64,000 bases of DNA from Planctomycetota bacterium (GTDB taxonomy: Bacteria > Planctomycetota > UBA1135 > UBA2386), in contig JAJFFD010000129.1 of NCBI GenBank assembly GCA_021776805.1, positions 20,412 to 84,411 on the forward strand, written 5' to 3'. Made by a program: the position numbers and the translations under genes. Positions within the stretch are counted from its first letter, which is position 1; each line of letters opens with the position of its first letter. Shown here piece after piece: positions 51,110-60,300 of the stretch. The notes beneath the pieces are model-generated. The model did no database searches. It saw nothing but the letters and a program-made list of their open reading frames with translations, and had not been told where the DNA came from.

Positions 51110-52059
51110 TAGGTATCCGCCTCTCCAATTGTCCCCGTATTGGGGTCGCAAGCAACGGCGGATCCGCGCTGGCGGTATGCCTTCTGCCGGCACTTACCGC
51201 TGCAGTAGGTCGAGTCGGATCGCTTGGGTGTGAAGTCTTCGCCGCAGGTTGTGCAGGTTCGCGTGCCGCGCTTCTCGGCGGCGCGGGCGATGCGGGCTAG
51301 GCGGACGCACTCACCACCACAGTAGCGGCGTGACTGTTCCCGCCTTCTTACGCTGAATCCCTTTCCGCAGTGTTCGCAGATTCGCCACCGTTCGTATCTT
51401 TGGTCTGTGAACCCCGGGGGTATGAGGGAATACCTGGCGAAGTATTCACTCGCCGCTAAGCGGGCACTCCTCCAGAGTCCCGCGTGAATGTCTGCGAGTG
51501 CCGGGCCGTGCTCTGCCCATTCCTCTCCATGGGTGGGGAGGGTGCATCGCCCGAATGCCTGGTAGTGGTTCCTGTCCACGCATCGGTCGGGGTTCGTGCA
51601 ACACCCTCCCCGGCCCGAGTTCTGCCCATACAGCTCGGCCTCAAGAAACAGACGCCAAACCCTGTCCCTATGGGAATGCCTCTCGGGGCACTCGGGGAGA
51701 ACGCTTTCGGCCAGGTCGTTTACACCCTGGTACCCCTCCCATGCCTCAATGGCGTTCTCCAGCTTGCGGTATGACCCTTCGGGGTAGGGCAGCCCTTCGT
51801 CACGGCTCTGAAATTGCCGTCCATCAGGCGATTCTGAATCCGTAACGGCGGTCTCCTCGGTCACACCGTTACGGGTAGAGCAAAGGCTGATATCAGGCTT
51901 TGAAACATCCGTAACGTTGGCCTCCCCACCCTCACCGTTACGGCTCTGAAATTGTACAGATCTGCACCTTTTTCTATCCGTAACGTCCGCCTGCTCACCA
52001 TCACCGTTACGGGTAGAACAAAGGACAGATCTGTCCTTTGAAACATCCGTAACGCTCAC
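51109..52059 (-). CDS. Repeat-bearing double zinc-finger protein
   Basis: A 316-residue protein. Residues 3-94 are four 23-residue repeats (VTDVSKDRSVLCSTRNGDGE and variants, two alternating subtypes). A middle domain (residues 95-220) is unrecognised. The C-terminus has two treble-clef or MYM-like zinc fingers: CEHCGKGF through YCGGEC, and CTTCGEDF through YCSGKC. The start is a GTG overlapping the previous stop (GTGA). The repeat-coding DNA contains strong dyads, so the coding region may also be a binding or origin site that the protein or its neighbour recognises. Confidence 0.65.
   Translation of the reverse strand: MSVTDVSKDRSVLCSTRNGDGEQADVTDRKRCRSVQFQSRNGEGGEANVTDVSKPDISLCSTRNGVTEETAVTDSESPDGRQFQSRDEGLPYPEGSYRKLENAIEAWEGYQGVNDLAESVLPECPERHSHRDRVWRLFLEAELYGQNSGRGGCCTNPDRCVDRNHYQAFGRCTLPTHGEEWAEHGPALADIHAGLWRSARLAASEYFARYSLIPPGFTDQRYERWRICEHCGKGFSVRRREQSRRYCGGECVRLARIARAAEKRGTRTCTTCGEDFTPKRSDSTYCSGKCRQKAYRQRGSAVACDPNTGTIGEADT
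51778..52053 (-). repeat. Four 69-bp tandem units, each with a 48-bp dyad
   Basis: Units at 51985-52053, 51916-51984, 51847-51915 and 51778-51846 are read on the minus strand. Each begins GTTACGG and 41 bases later has CCGTAAC (CCGTGAC in the fourth), giving a 48-bp dyad with a central palindrome. In unit 1 the centre is a perfect 20-bp palindrome, AAAGGACAGATCTGTCCTTT (52020-52039). Units 2 and 3 have different near-palindromic centres (AGATCT, GATATC). The unit is exactly 23 codons, so it stays in frame. It is the best candidate for an iteron-type origin or operator array. Confidence 0.85.
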
Positions 52060-52253
52060 CGTTCCCCCCTTGCCAGTTCCCGGCGCAGTGCCTCGGCCAG
52101 GTCATCGGGGGCGCGGTCGATCAGTTCCCGGATCTGGGCATTCTCCAGCCCCGCCATCAACGCCAACACCACCCCAACCAGATCGGGGCGTTTGCCGCGG
52201 GTTGGTCCGGGTAGCTCTTGGAGTCGAAGGGCTTGGCGACTGGCGGCACTCAT
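52056..52253 (-). CDS. Small helical operon protein
   Basis: A 65-residue protein (DLVGVVLALMAGLENAQIRE, then LIDRAPDDLAEALRREL). It is helical and amphipathic with no recognised family. It overlaps both neighbours by 4 bases, in the replication part of the operon. Confidence 0.5.
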   Translation of the reverse strand: MSAASRQALRLQELPGPTRGKRPDLVGVVLALMAGLENAQIRELIDRAPDDLAEALRRELARGER

Positions 52254-52537
52254 CCTTCCACCGCCTCAGCCGCGCCGGCTTTCAGGTATCCGTGGCGGAT
52301 CTTGGCCCGCTCCCGAACCTCGCTCCATTCCACGCCAGCGGCGCGGGCATACCTCTGAGCAACCTTTAGAATCAGGTCAGTGCCCACGCCCAATTCCTTC
52401 GCCAGGTCCCCAGGGTCGCGGCAGTCGTAAATCACGCCGCACGCAACCCGATTCTCCCATGCCAGCCTGCGGCCGGCCGGTGTGTTGCGCGGGGGTTCGT
52501 CCGGGATCTCTGCCGTGGGGCAATTTCCAAAGATCAT
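52250..52537 (-). CDS. Small HTH-like operon protein
   Basis: A 95-residue protein. The segment DPGDLAKELGVGTDLILKVA followed by QRYARAAGVEW looks like a helix-turn-helix. It overlaps the initiator-like gene and the next gene by 4 bases each. A role with the replication protein is inferred from position. Confidence 0.5.
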   Translation of the reverse strand: MIFGNCPTAEIPDEPPRNTPAGRRLAWENRVACGVIYDCRDPGDLAKELGVGTDLILKVAQRYARAAGVEWSEVRERAKIRHGYLKAGAAEAVEG

Positions 52538-54093
52538 GCTGCCCCCCTGACCGCTGCGCGGGCTTGACCAAGATGTCCGATCAATTGGCGGCGGTGGGCT
52601 GGAGCCATGGCTGGCACTAGCTCGTCAACCACGCCCCGCCAATCCGTTTCCAACCTTGTTCCGAAGTGGCCCTTGAGTAGCTTGCCTGCGTCCTGCGTGG
52701 CTCCCTGGTGCACGTTCTCAAGCACGCTGGTTAGCAGGCCCGAAAGATCCGGGCGGGCTTCCTGGGGCAGCTCGGGCGTCATGCATGCGCCGGCAGTCTT
52801 GGCGATCTCTTCCAAGTCGGCGATCTGTTTCGCCTCGGCCAACGATACGGGGCCGTTAGTGGTGGTGGTGCGCTTCGATTCGTTCCGGCGCTCCACGTTC
52901 TTCTGACTGGCAGCCGCGGATTCAAAGCCGCCGGAATTCTTAGCCACGCCCATCAGGTAGGCCCCAAGCCGCCGCGGCTTGCTGAACTTCACGATCCACG
53001 CTGCGCGCTCCAGAAGTTCGATACCCGATAGGCCATGCCTTCCCCAGCCTTCCGCCAGTGCGCCCCTACGGGCACGCATGGTTAGTTGGGCTTTGCTACT
53101 GGCTCCTGGCAGAACGTGGATACCACAGGCGGTCATGGCTTCCAGTAGCGACAGGTCAGCCCGTAGGCCTTCGTCGATCAAACTGGCTTGGGCTTTCGAT
53201 CCCTGGTGACTTGCCCGGATCGCTTTCCGCTCAAGCTCCTCAAGACTCAGTCCTTCTAGGGATTCTTGGGGCGACGCCTGTTCCGAGGCGGGCTTGGGTT
53301 CTCCATCCCTAAGAACTCCGGTCCGACCCGTATCATCCAGCGCGCTAGCGCTGATACTGCTTACCCCCGAAGGGGGTAATGTAGGATTGTGGGTAAAACT
53401 GTCCGGCACCGGGGTAAAGCTGTCCGGCAGGGCAGCGCCCACCACGTCCCAGGCAAGTAGTTGCCGGCCTCGGCTATGCACTTCGGTGCGGGTGATAAGG
53501 CCCAGGTCTTCCAGACGCCCCAGTCGTTTCCTTAGCGTCTTTGCGGACCTGAAGCCCAACATGCGACATAGCTGGCCCTGGCTATGTGCCCATCGAATCC
53601 CAGATGGCCCAACGCCCACGCTGTGCAGGGCAGCCATTAGGTGTAGGTCTGCCAGGTCCCCGGGAACCTCGGCCAGCCAAGCCGGGAATACAGTCTTATC
53701 CAGGGTTTCAGCCCAGGCCCGGTCCGCCCAACCGCGGTCAATTGACCACTGCCCTGGGGCCGATGACCTGACCGCCCCGCGCTGCTTCAATCTGGCCAAT
53801 GCCCGCCGGACCAATCTTCCGGTGGAGTCGTTAGCTGGGCGTCCAGTGCGGCGCGAAACTTCCGCCACGATCTCAGCGACCCAGACGCCCTCCCTATACC
53901 TCGGGCTTTCAGGTCCGCGATATCGCTGCAGGTGTTTGACCACAGCGAACGTGATTGCCTGCGCCGCGTTGCTGGGTGCATTGCCCTGCGTGTCGGACAA
54001 CCAGGCCAGGATCAGCGGCTTGTCCGCCCCGCGCAGTTGGGGAGTAGTTGACGCAACCGTGGACGGCGACTCCCCCTTGGCTACAATCGCCAT
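52534..54093 (-). CDS. Replication-initiator-like winged-helix protein
   Basis: A 519-residue protein that starts the long operon. Two winged-helix-like segments are visible: one around residues 75-115 (VSRRTGRPANDSTGRLVRRA, then LKQRGAV) and one around 150-205 (QGQLCRMLGFRSAKTLRKRL, then RLEDLGLITRTEV). This tandem arrangement recalls plasmid and phage Rep initiators. The middle is low-complexity, and the C-terminal 100 residues are helical. No helicase or primase motif is present, so host enzymes would be needed. The assignment is by architecture only. Confidence 0.55.
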   Translation of the reverse strand: MAIVAKGESPSTVASTTPQLRGADKPLILAWLSDTQGNAPSNAAQAITFAVVKHLQRYRGPESPRYREGVWVAEIVAEVSRRTGRPANDSTGRLVRRALARLKQRGAVRSSAPGQWSIDRGWADRAWAETLDKTVFPAWLAEVPGDLADLHLMAALHSVGVGPSGIRWAHSQGQLCRMLGFRSAKTLRKRLGRLEDLGLITRTEVHSRGRQLLAWDVVGAALPDSFTPVPDSFTHNPTLPPSGVSSISASALDDTGRTGVLRDGEPKPASEQASPQESLEGLSLEELERKAIRASHQGSKAQASLIDEGLRADLSLLEAMTACGIHVLPGASSKAQLTMRARRGALAEGWGRHGLSGIELLERAAWIVKFSKPRRLGAYLMGVAKNSGGFESAAASQKNVERRNESKRTTTTNGPVSLAEAKQIADLEEIAKTAGACMTPELPQEARPDLSGLLTSVLENVHQGATQDAGKLLKGHFGTRLETDWRGVVDELVPAMAPAHRRQLIGHLGQARAAVRGAA

Positions 54094-54237
54094 GGTCGCC
54101 TCCCTGGGTCAGTCCCGTGGGTGGTCGTAAAGTCGCCGCTGCCCTCGGAACTGCCCGCCAAAGCGTGTCCGAGGGTTGCGCATTTCTGGGGGGAAGCGGA
54201 ACTGGGGATGCCTGCAGGACTATGCCCGTGCCCCCTA

Positions 54238-54261
54238 TGCCACACTTCCGTGCCACACTTT
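54238..54261 (+). repeat. Right pair of TGCCACAC motifs (candidate integrase arm sites)
   Basis: TGCCACACTT at 54238 and TGCCACACTTT at 54251 are direct copies with 13-base spacing, identical in spacing and orientation to the pair near attL. They end 101 bases before the attR core, nearly mirroring the 103 bases on the left. Confidence 0.6.
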
Positions 54262-54311
54262 GCGTGGCACAAGCCGAGAAAACCCCGTATTCGGGGCATG
54301 TTGGCCAACCA

Positions 54312-54357
54312 CGAAAAACCCCCCGCAAAGGCCGTTGGCGGCACTCTACGAGGGGTT
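54312..54357 (-). terminator. Element-borne terminator for tRNA-Asp
   Basis: On the minus strand, 5 bases after the tRNA CCA, AACCCC (54357-54352) pairs with GGGGTT (54322-54317) around a loop containing a smaller CCGC/GCGG hairpin, and TTTTT follows. It replaces the original terminator left behind at 37226-37270. Confidence 0.6.
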
Positions 54358-54362
54358 CTTAC

Positions 54363-54439
<77 letters not shown>

Positions 54440-54526
54440 AGGTTTGGGGCCGGGAATCCTAGCTCTCACTCATGGCGATGCAAGCATCCCTCCCCTCCAG
54501 CTGCCAGGTCCTGACCCGAGGGCATT

Positions 54527-54565
54527 AAAATAGGCCGGTCACCAGGCGAACCCGGTGACCGACCT
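54527..54565 (-). terminator. Hairpin with T-run on the minus strand
   Basis: CGGTCACC (54536-54543) pairs with GGTGACCG (54554-54561), extended by AGG/CCT past one mismatch; the minus strand continues ATTTTAATG. No minus-strand gene is seen to its right, so it may stop antisense transcripts before the tRNA. Confidence 0.35.
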
Positions 54566-54622
54566 GCCACTCTTCGCTCTCTAACTCTCACCAAGAGGGT
54601 GGGGCCCCCAGGTGAGAAGCGC

Positions 54623-54653
54623 TGTCTCATCACCTCGCCAGGTGGATGAGACA
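54623..54653 (+). promoter_or_regulatory. Strong leader hairpin without T-run
   Basis: TGTCTCATC (54623-54631) pairs with GATGAGACA (54645-54653), and ACCT (54632-54635) with AGGT (54640-54643), leaving one bulged G. It lies about 300 bases upstream of the secreted-protein ATG and could stabilise or regulate its mRNA. Confidence 0.3.
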
Positions 54654-54951
54654 CGGACCATCACAGCCGTTGCGCTGCCATTCATACGGGAACCTCCCTC
54701 GGCGGTTCCAAACCCAGGATTTGCCTGAAGCTATGATCAGACAAAGGGTTCCGGCCAATAGCCTGGGCGATTCCGCTTCCCCAGGAGCGAATTTAGCACA
54801 GTCCCGCAGGCCGGCAGGCTTGCTGAAAAGGCTAGCGCAATCGGGTCCCGGACTCGACGATTCCGCACTCCCCCAGGCCACCAAAGGAGCGCGACCAATG
54901 CTCCCGATCAAGGGACCTACCCAATCCCATTACACCCCCCCGAGGTTCTCC

Positions 54952-56229
54952 ATGCGCCCACTTCATCTACTCCTGCTTTGTGCAAGCATTCCGTCTCTGC
55001 TCCCTGCCCAAGACCAGTCCGGCGCCGCGCTGGTCCTACGCACCAACAACGCCGAACTGGCGGCAAGCATGTTGTCGTCCTTTGACGCCACAGCCGAGGT
55101 GCCCGCCATGGGCGAAGGCTCGTTCATCGTTCTGACCTTGGATGATGGTGGCAAGATCAGCGCCAGCACTGCCGAAGGCGAAGCTCCCTACATGTCATTG
55201 CAGGCGCGCCCCGCGGACCTCATGGAGATCTTCTCTGATGATGTCGACGGTGCGCAGCAGATGGCGCAGGGCATGGGCGGCATGGCCGCCGGATCCATGG
55301 GCATCGACTTCAGTGATGTCGCTGTAATCGTTGGTGGAGTCTTCTCCTTCCCGAGACAGATCGACAGCCTCAGCCTCGAAGTTGCCGAGGATCCAGGTGA
55401 TGCGATGAATCTCAATGCAGCGATTCAGATCACACCCAAGGCTGACACATGGTTCGGCAAGTTGGTCGATGCCACGCAGATGAACGGCGCTGGAAGAATG
55501 GCCATTGGCGACAGCGATGCCATGATGCGCATGGACTCGAACCTGGACATCTCCAAGCTGGGCGAAGTGCTCCGGCCACTCTTTGCACTGGCGGCAAAGA
55601 TGACTGCCAAGTCAGGTGATGATCTCGCGAAGGCCGCGAAAGCCATCGATGACTACTTCAAGGCCAGTGATGGCACCATGAGCATGAGCTTTAACCCGGG
55701 ACAAAGCGGGATGCTCACCCTGATCGGCCTCAGCGATGCAGAACTCTCCAGCAAGCTCCTTTACGGCGACGCCTTTGCCGAGATCTACGCGATCCAGCAG
55801 CGCAAGAACCGCATGGTCGAATTCGAAGTCGAACAGAAGGCAATGGAGCATCGCGAGGTCCAAGTAGTGAAGGTGACCCAAACCTCGGAAGCCCAGGGCA
55901 TGATGGGCCCCAATCCCTTCGCTGGCCCCGATGGATCGATGGTCAGCTACTACGCGGTGGCCAATGGCATCCTGCTGATGGCGGGGAATGGCGCTGGCAG
56001 CGGCGAGATCAAGGGCCTCATCGATTCGGCTCTCGATGGCAAGTTTGCCCGTGAGCCCCTCGGCAAAGACGTCTTGATGACAGCGGCTTTCCGCATCAAG
56101 GAGCTGGCTGGCGCCTTTGGAGGGATGGCCGGTGCTCCTCCCGGTTCAGCTGATGAGATGCCTGAGACCATGAACCTCGATCTCAAGAAGATCGGCAAGA
56201 GCCTGATGATCGAGGTGAGCAGCAAGTGA
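54952..56229 (+). CDS. Exported Met/Gly-rich protein of unknown function
   Basis: A 425-residue exported protein with signal peptide MRPLHLLLLCASIPSLLPAQ. The body alternates beta and helix and is rich in Met, Gly and Asp (an AQQMAQGMGGMAAGSMG stretch near residue 110). No family is recognised. The ATG at 54952 is preceded by GAGG and places the signal sequence at the N-terminus; the frame opens upstream at 54646. Its stop overlaps the start of the deoxyhypusine-synthase-like gene (GTGA), implying coupled expression with a cytoplasmic enzyme, which is odd. Confidence 0.7.
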   Translation: MRPLHLLLLCASIPSLLPAQDQSGAALVLRTNNAELAASMLSSFDATAEVPAMGEGSFIVLTLDDGGKISASTAEGEAPYMSLQARPADLMEIFSDDVDGAQQMAQGMGGMAAGSMGIDFSDVAVIVGGVFSFPRQIDSLSLEVAEDPGDAMNLNAAIQITPKADTWFGKLVDATQMNGAGRMAIGDSDAMMRMDSNLDISKLGEVLRPLFALAAKMTAKSGDDLAKAAKAIDDYFKASDGTMSMSFNPGQSGMLTLIGLSDAELSSKLLYGDAFAEIYAIQQRKNRMVEFEVEQKAMEHREVQVVKVTQTSEAQGMMGPNPFAGPDGSMVSYYAVANGILLMAGNGAGSGEIKGLIDSALDGKFAREPLGKDVLMTAAFRIKELAGAFGGMAGAPPGSADEMPETMNLDLKKIGKSLMIEVSSK

Positions 56230-57272
56230 GCAAGAAGCAGGCGCTGCTCGAGAAGAGGATCGAACATCTGTCACTGGCAGACTTCGATCCTCGCCCATTG
56301 GTTTCGGGTATGGAACACATGGCGTTCCAAGCCCGAAACCTGGCGCATGCTGCGAAGATCTACGAGTCAATGCTCCGCGATCCTGCTTGCAGCGTCTGGC
56401 TTTGCTTGGCCGGGTCCCTGGTCAGCGCCGGACTGAAGAGAGTGATCTGCGAGTTGGTCCAGCACAACATGGTGGATGCGATCATCTCCACCGGCGCAAA
56501 CATAGTTGACCAAGACTTCTTCGAAGGCCTGGGCTTCCATCACTATGCCGGCAGCCAATTCGCAAATGACGACGAGCTGCGTGAACTCGGTATCGACAGA
56601 ATCTACGACACCTATATCGATGAGGACGAGCTTCGCATCTGTGATCAGACCATCGCTGATATCGCCGAAGCCCTGCCACCGAAACCGCATTCTTCGCGAG
56701 AGTTCATCCGCGAAATGGGTCGACACCTCGACCAAAAGGGCGGCGCCGAGGGGTCGATCGTTCTCGAGGCCTACCGGAGAAAGGTGCCGATCTTCTGCCC
56801 CGCATTCAGCGACTGCAGCGCCGGCTTTGGGCTGGTGATGCATCAGTGGAAGGCAGACTCAAAGGCAAGCGAGAAGCTGAGCATCGACTCCGCCAAGGAC
56901 TTCCTCGAACTCACCAGACTCAAAATCCACTGCCAGGAAACCGGCCTCTTCATGGTCGGCGGAGGCGTGCCCAAGAACTTTGCCCAGGACACGGTCGTCG
57001 CTGCCGAAATGCTTGGCAAGGACGTACAGATGCACAAGTACGCCATTCAGATCACCGTGGCCGACGAACGAGATGGAGCACTCTCCGGCTCCACCCTGAA
57101 GGAGGCTTGCTCCTGGGGAAAGGTGTCCATGGCCCAGGAGCAAATGGTGTATGGGGAAGCAACCGTGATCTTGCCCCTGGTCACTGGCTACGCCTTTCAC
57201 CAAGAAGCCGCGAAGGGACGAAGCGCTCTCGAACTGGCCAACGTCCTCGAGTCCGAGAGTCTGGCCAGCTAG
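56226..57272 (+). CDS. Deoxyhypusine-synthase-family protein
   Basis: A 348-residue NAD-dependent aminobutyl transferase of the deoxyhypusine synthase (DHS) family. Segments include YESMLRDPACSVWLCLAGSL, MVDAIISTGANIVDQDF, IFCPAFSDCSAGFGL and MVGGGVPKNF. The catalytic Lys is present as Lys299 in CSWGKVS. In eukaryotes DHS modifies eIF5A with spermidine; bacteria lack eIF5A, and bacterial relatives can make homospermidine. The start is a GTG in a 4-base overlap with the upstream secreted-protein gene. Function as polyamine biosynthesis is the most likely reading. Confidence 0.85.
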   Translation: MSKKQALLEKRIEHLSLADFDPRPLVSGMEHMAFQARNLAHAAKIYESMLRDPACSVWLCLAGSLVSAGLKRVICELVQHNMVDAIISTGANIVDQDFFEGLGFHHYAGSQFANDDELRELGIDRIYDTYIDEDELRICDQTIADIAEALPPKPHSSREFIREMGRHLDQKGGAEGSIVLEAYRRKVPIFCPAFSDCSAGFGLVMHQWKADSKASEKLSIDSAKDFLELTRLKIHCQETGLFMVGGGVPKNFAQDTVVAAEMLGKDVQMHKYAIQITVADERDGALSGSTLKEACSWGKVSMAQEQMVYGEATVILPLVTGYAFHQEAAKGRSALELANVLESESLAS

Positions 57273-57318
57273 TCGGATCAGGTGAAATAAGACAGCCTGG
57301 CCCGGCTACATAGATCCG

Positions 57319-60300
57319 ATGGCCAAGCGAATCTACCTCGCCATCCCCGCCCTACTCGTCCTTGCCGCCCTCGCCTGGTTGCTTTCGGAGGAACTGGGAC
57401 TCAGCGGCGATGAGCGTCCTCTCCAGAATCCCGACCAGGGTGAGATCTTGGCAGAGGAAGGGATCGACCTCCAGCCCGACCCAACCGAGCTCCTCCCAGA
57501 GCCTGGAACCGAGCCGGATCGCGAACGGGTTACCGATCCGCTGCGGGCTGAGTACTCAGTCTCTGGTCGACTGGACACGCGAGCCGACATCCCCATCAAC
57601 GACGCGAAGATCCTCATCTACAAGGGGGCGCCCGGAGATCGGCCACCAAGCTTCAGCTCCATGATGGACATGCAGGCCACTCAGACCGCCCGGGAGAACA
57701 TCCTCAACTTCAGAATCGAGGGTGAGCCGATCGCATCTTCTCCGGTGATGCTGGATGGCAGCTTCGAGGTGCGAGGATTGCGGGAAAGCCACCTGAGGAT
57801 CTCACTCCAGCACAGCTACTACGCCCTTCTCAGGCCTCTGCCGGTTCACCTGAGTCAGGGCCTGGGGCAAGGGGCTCTAGAGACAGTGGATCTAGGGACC
57901 ATCGACACATACTGCGGCGGGCAGATCATTGGTCGTGTCCTCGGCATCGATGCAGCGGAGGGCAGGAAGGTCCAAGCCTTGGTCACTCTTGACCCAATGA
58001 TGGTCATCAAGGATCCACAGGTCTTCTTCTCCGCAAGCACCAATGTGTCAGGTCAAACAACGACACTCGATCAAGATGGTGGCTTCACGCTAACGGCAGT
58101 CTGGCCTTCCCCGATGGTTCGTATGCACTACCGGGATGCGGATGGCTATGCGCAGAGCCAGAGCTTCTCGCTGCAAGCCGGCGAGACTCGAGAAGTTCTG
58201 ATGCGGGCAATGAGCCCGGCCTCCATGCAGGTTCTCGTCAAGGACGAGAACGGCAAAGCAGTCGAAGCCGCGCGGATCAGATTGACCCCTGTTGAAGGAA
58301 TAGGGGATATGCGGCTGCGCGCTGTACTCACCCAACATGCGAAGACCGGCGCGGATGGCCAAGGGCGGATCGACGGCTTGATCCCGGGCCAGTATAGCCT
58401 CCACGTCAAGAGGCAAGGACTTCTCGATTACCTTGGCGAGCATCCGAGTGGCGAGCAAGTGGTCGAAGTCAGCTTGCGACATGGCGCCACGCTGTCAGGC
58501 ATTGTTGTCAATTCTGATGATGAGCCTGTGGCGGGAGCAAAGATCGCTGAAGTGCCCGTGATCACGGTGCCCTTGCTCGGGGATATCAGTGACGCTGTTG
58601 GGTCGGGGGCACTCGCTCGCGCTGCAGCGGGATCCGATTTCGTAGCCGACGAGGAGGGCAAGTTCCTCGTTACTGGCGTGCCCCGGGAAGGCACCCTCGC
58701 CCTCGGCGCATTTCATGAGGACTTCGTAGGCGGAGTAACAAGTGGACTCTCGCCCGGTGATCAAGACGTGAAGATCACCATGCAGCGAGCTGGATCCATC
58801 CGTGGACGAGTGCTGGGCCTTGGCGAAGAACCACTCGCGGACTTCGAAGTCCGCAGCATCGTCAAGATGATGATGATCATGGACAGACCGACGAGCATCG
58901 AACGAGTCCATGACAGCGAAGACGGGCAATTCCATATGACGAGCGTCCCGCCTGGCAACGCCACTCTCCAAGTCAGCGCGGAGGGTCACGGCCGCTGGTC
59001 GCAGAGAGTCACCATCGAAGAGGGACGCGAGTTCGCCCTCGGCGATATTCAGCTGGCAGCTGCAGGAGTCATCAAGGGTCGAGTTCTCTCACCCGATGGC
59101 ATGCCTGTCGCAGAAGCCAGAGTCAGCATCAAGACTGGCGGCCTGTCGGACAATCCGATTTTTGCTATGTTCTCGCCCCAGAATGACTGCGAGAGCGATC
59201 ACGAGGGCTTCTTCACTCTCGAGGGTCTGGCGCCTGGCAAACACACCCTACTCGCCACGGTCGAAGGCTTCGCCTCAGGCGAGAGCCAGCGGACAGAGGT
59301 CAAGGCGGGCGAAGTTGTCGAAGGCGTCGAAGTCATGATGACAGAGGGAGGGAGCATCGCGGGAAGGCTCATCCTCCCGGAGGGTCATCTGGCTGAGGAC
59401 TGGCAGATCCTGGTCAATCGACAGCCACAGGGCTCGGCAAGACATGCAGAACTCACCGAGGACCTGAGCTTTCGCGTCGACCACCTAGATCCGGGCAGCT
59501 ACCAAGTGCAAGCCATGGACCTCAAGGGCTTCGCCAAGATGTCCGCGGAAATGGCGCGTGAAACCATTCCTGGCCGCCCTCCGAATATCGGCAAGCTCAT
59601 TGGCGAGGCACAAGAGCTCAGCATCGCTTCGAGGGCTCGGGTTCGGGAAGGCCAAGTTACCGAGGTCTTGCTGGATGGATCCGAAATCGAGTCCGGCGGG
59701 ATTCTGCTCCAATGCAAAGTCTGGCTAGGCGACGCGCCATTGAGCAGTGGATTCGTGGAGATCCAATCCGCCTCGAACAATCAGCCCAGAGTCACCGCCG
59801 CCATGATTCAAGAGGGTGAGCTGCGCCTGAGTGGCCTCGCACCCGGCGTCATCCAACTGCAAGCCCGCTCTGGCATCACGCTCACCCCACTTGGAGATCC
59901 ACTCCTGGTCGAGATTCCCGAGGGTGAATCGGTCATTCACCGTGAATGGCGCATTCCAGGAGGCAAGATCTCGGGACGGGTTCGCGATTCAGAAGACAAT
60001 TCTCCGGTCGCCGGCGCAGTCCTCAGACTGCGTTCAGAGGCGAGCATCCGCGAAGGCAGGGATCAGGACTTCGGCTTTACCATGAGCGATGGTGATGGCG
60101 CCTTCGCCTTCGAAGGTCTTTCGGCCGGAGACTATGGGCTCTTCGCGGAGAACAGTCTCCTTGGCGGCCCCGAACGCAGCGGTGGTCGCCTCGAAGGCTT
60201 GCACCTCGATGAGGGCGGGAGTCTTGAAGACCTCGAAGTTCTTGTCGAACCCGGATCTGGCCTGGCGATCATGGTCACGGGTCCCCTAGGCAGACCGATT

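Larger units (their letters stand above)
54440..54951. other. Gene-free stretch between tRNA-Asp and the secreted protein gene
   Basis: These 512 bases should hold the tRNA-Asp promoter (minus) and the promoter and leader of the 54952 gene (plus). Two hairpins are described separately. The plus-strand frame is open from 54646, but that 102-codon extension looks non-coding and lacks a signal peptide. I recognise no known riboswitch class. Confidence 0.4.

Noticed and set aside
51778..52053. CRISPR array
   Set aside because: The repeats are contiguous in-frame units without unique spacers, and no cas gene is in the window.
54440..54951. Riboswitch upstream of the secreted protein gene
   Set aside because: Hairpins are present, but no conserved core of a known riboswitch class could be matched.
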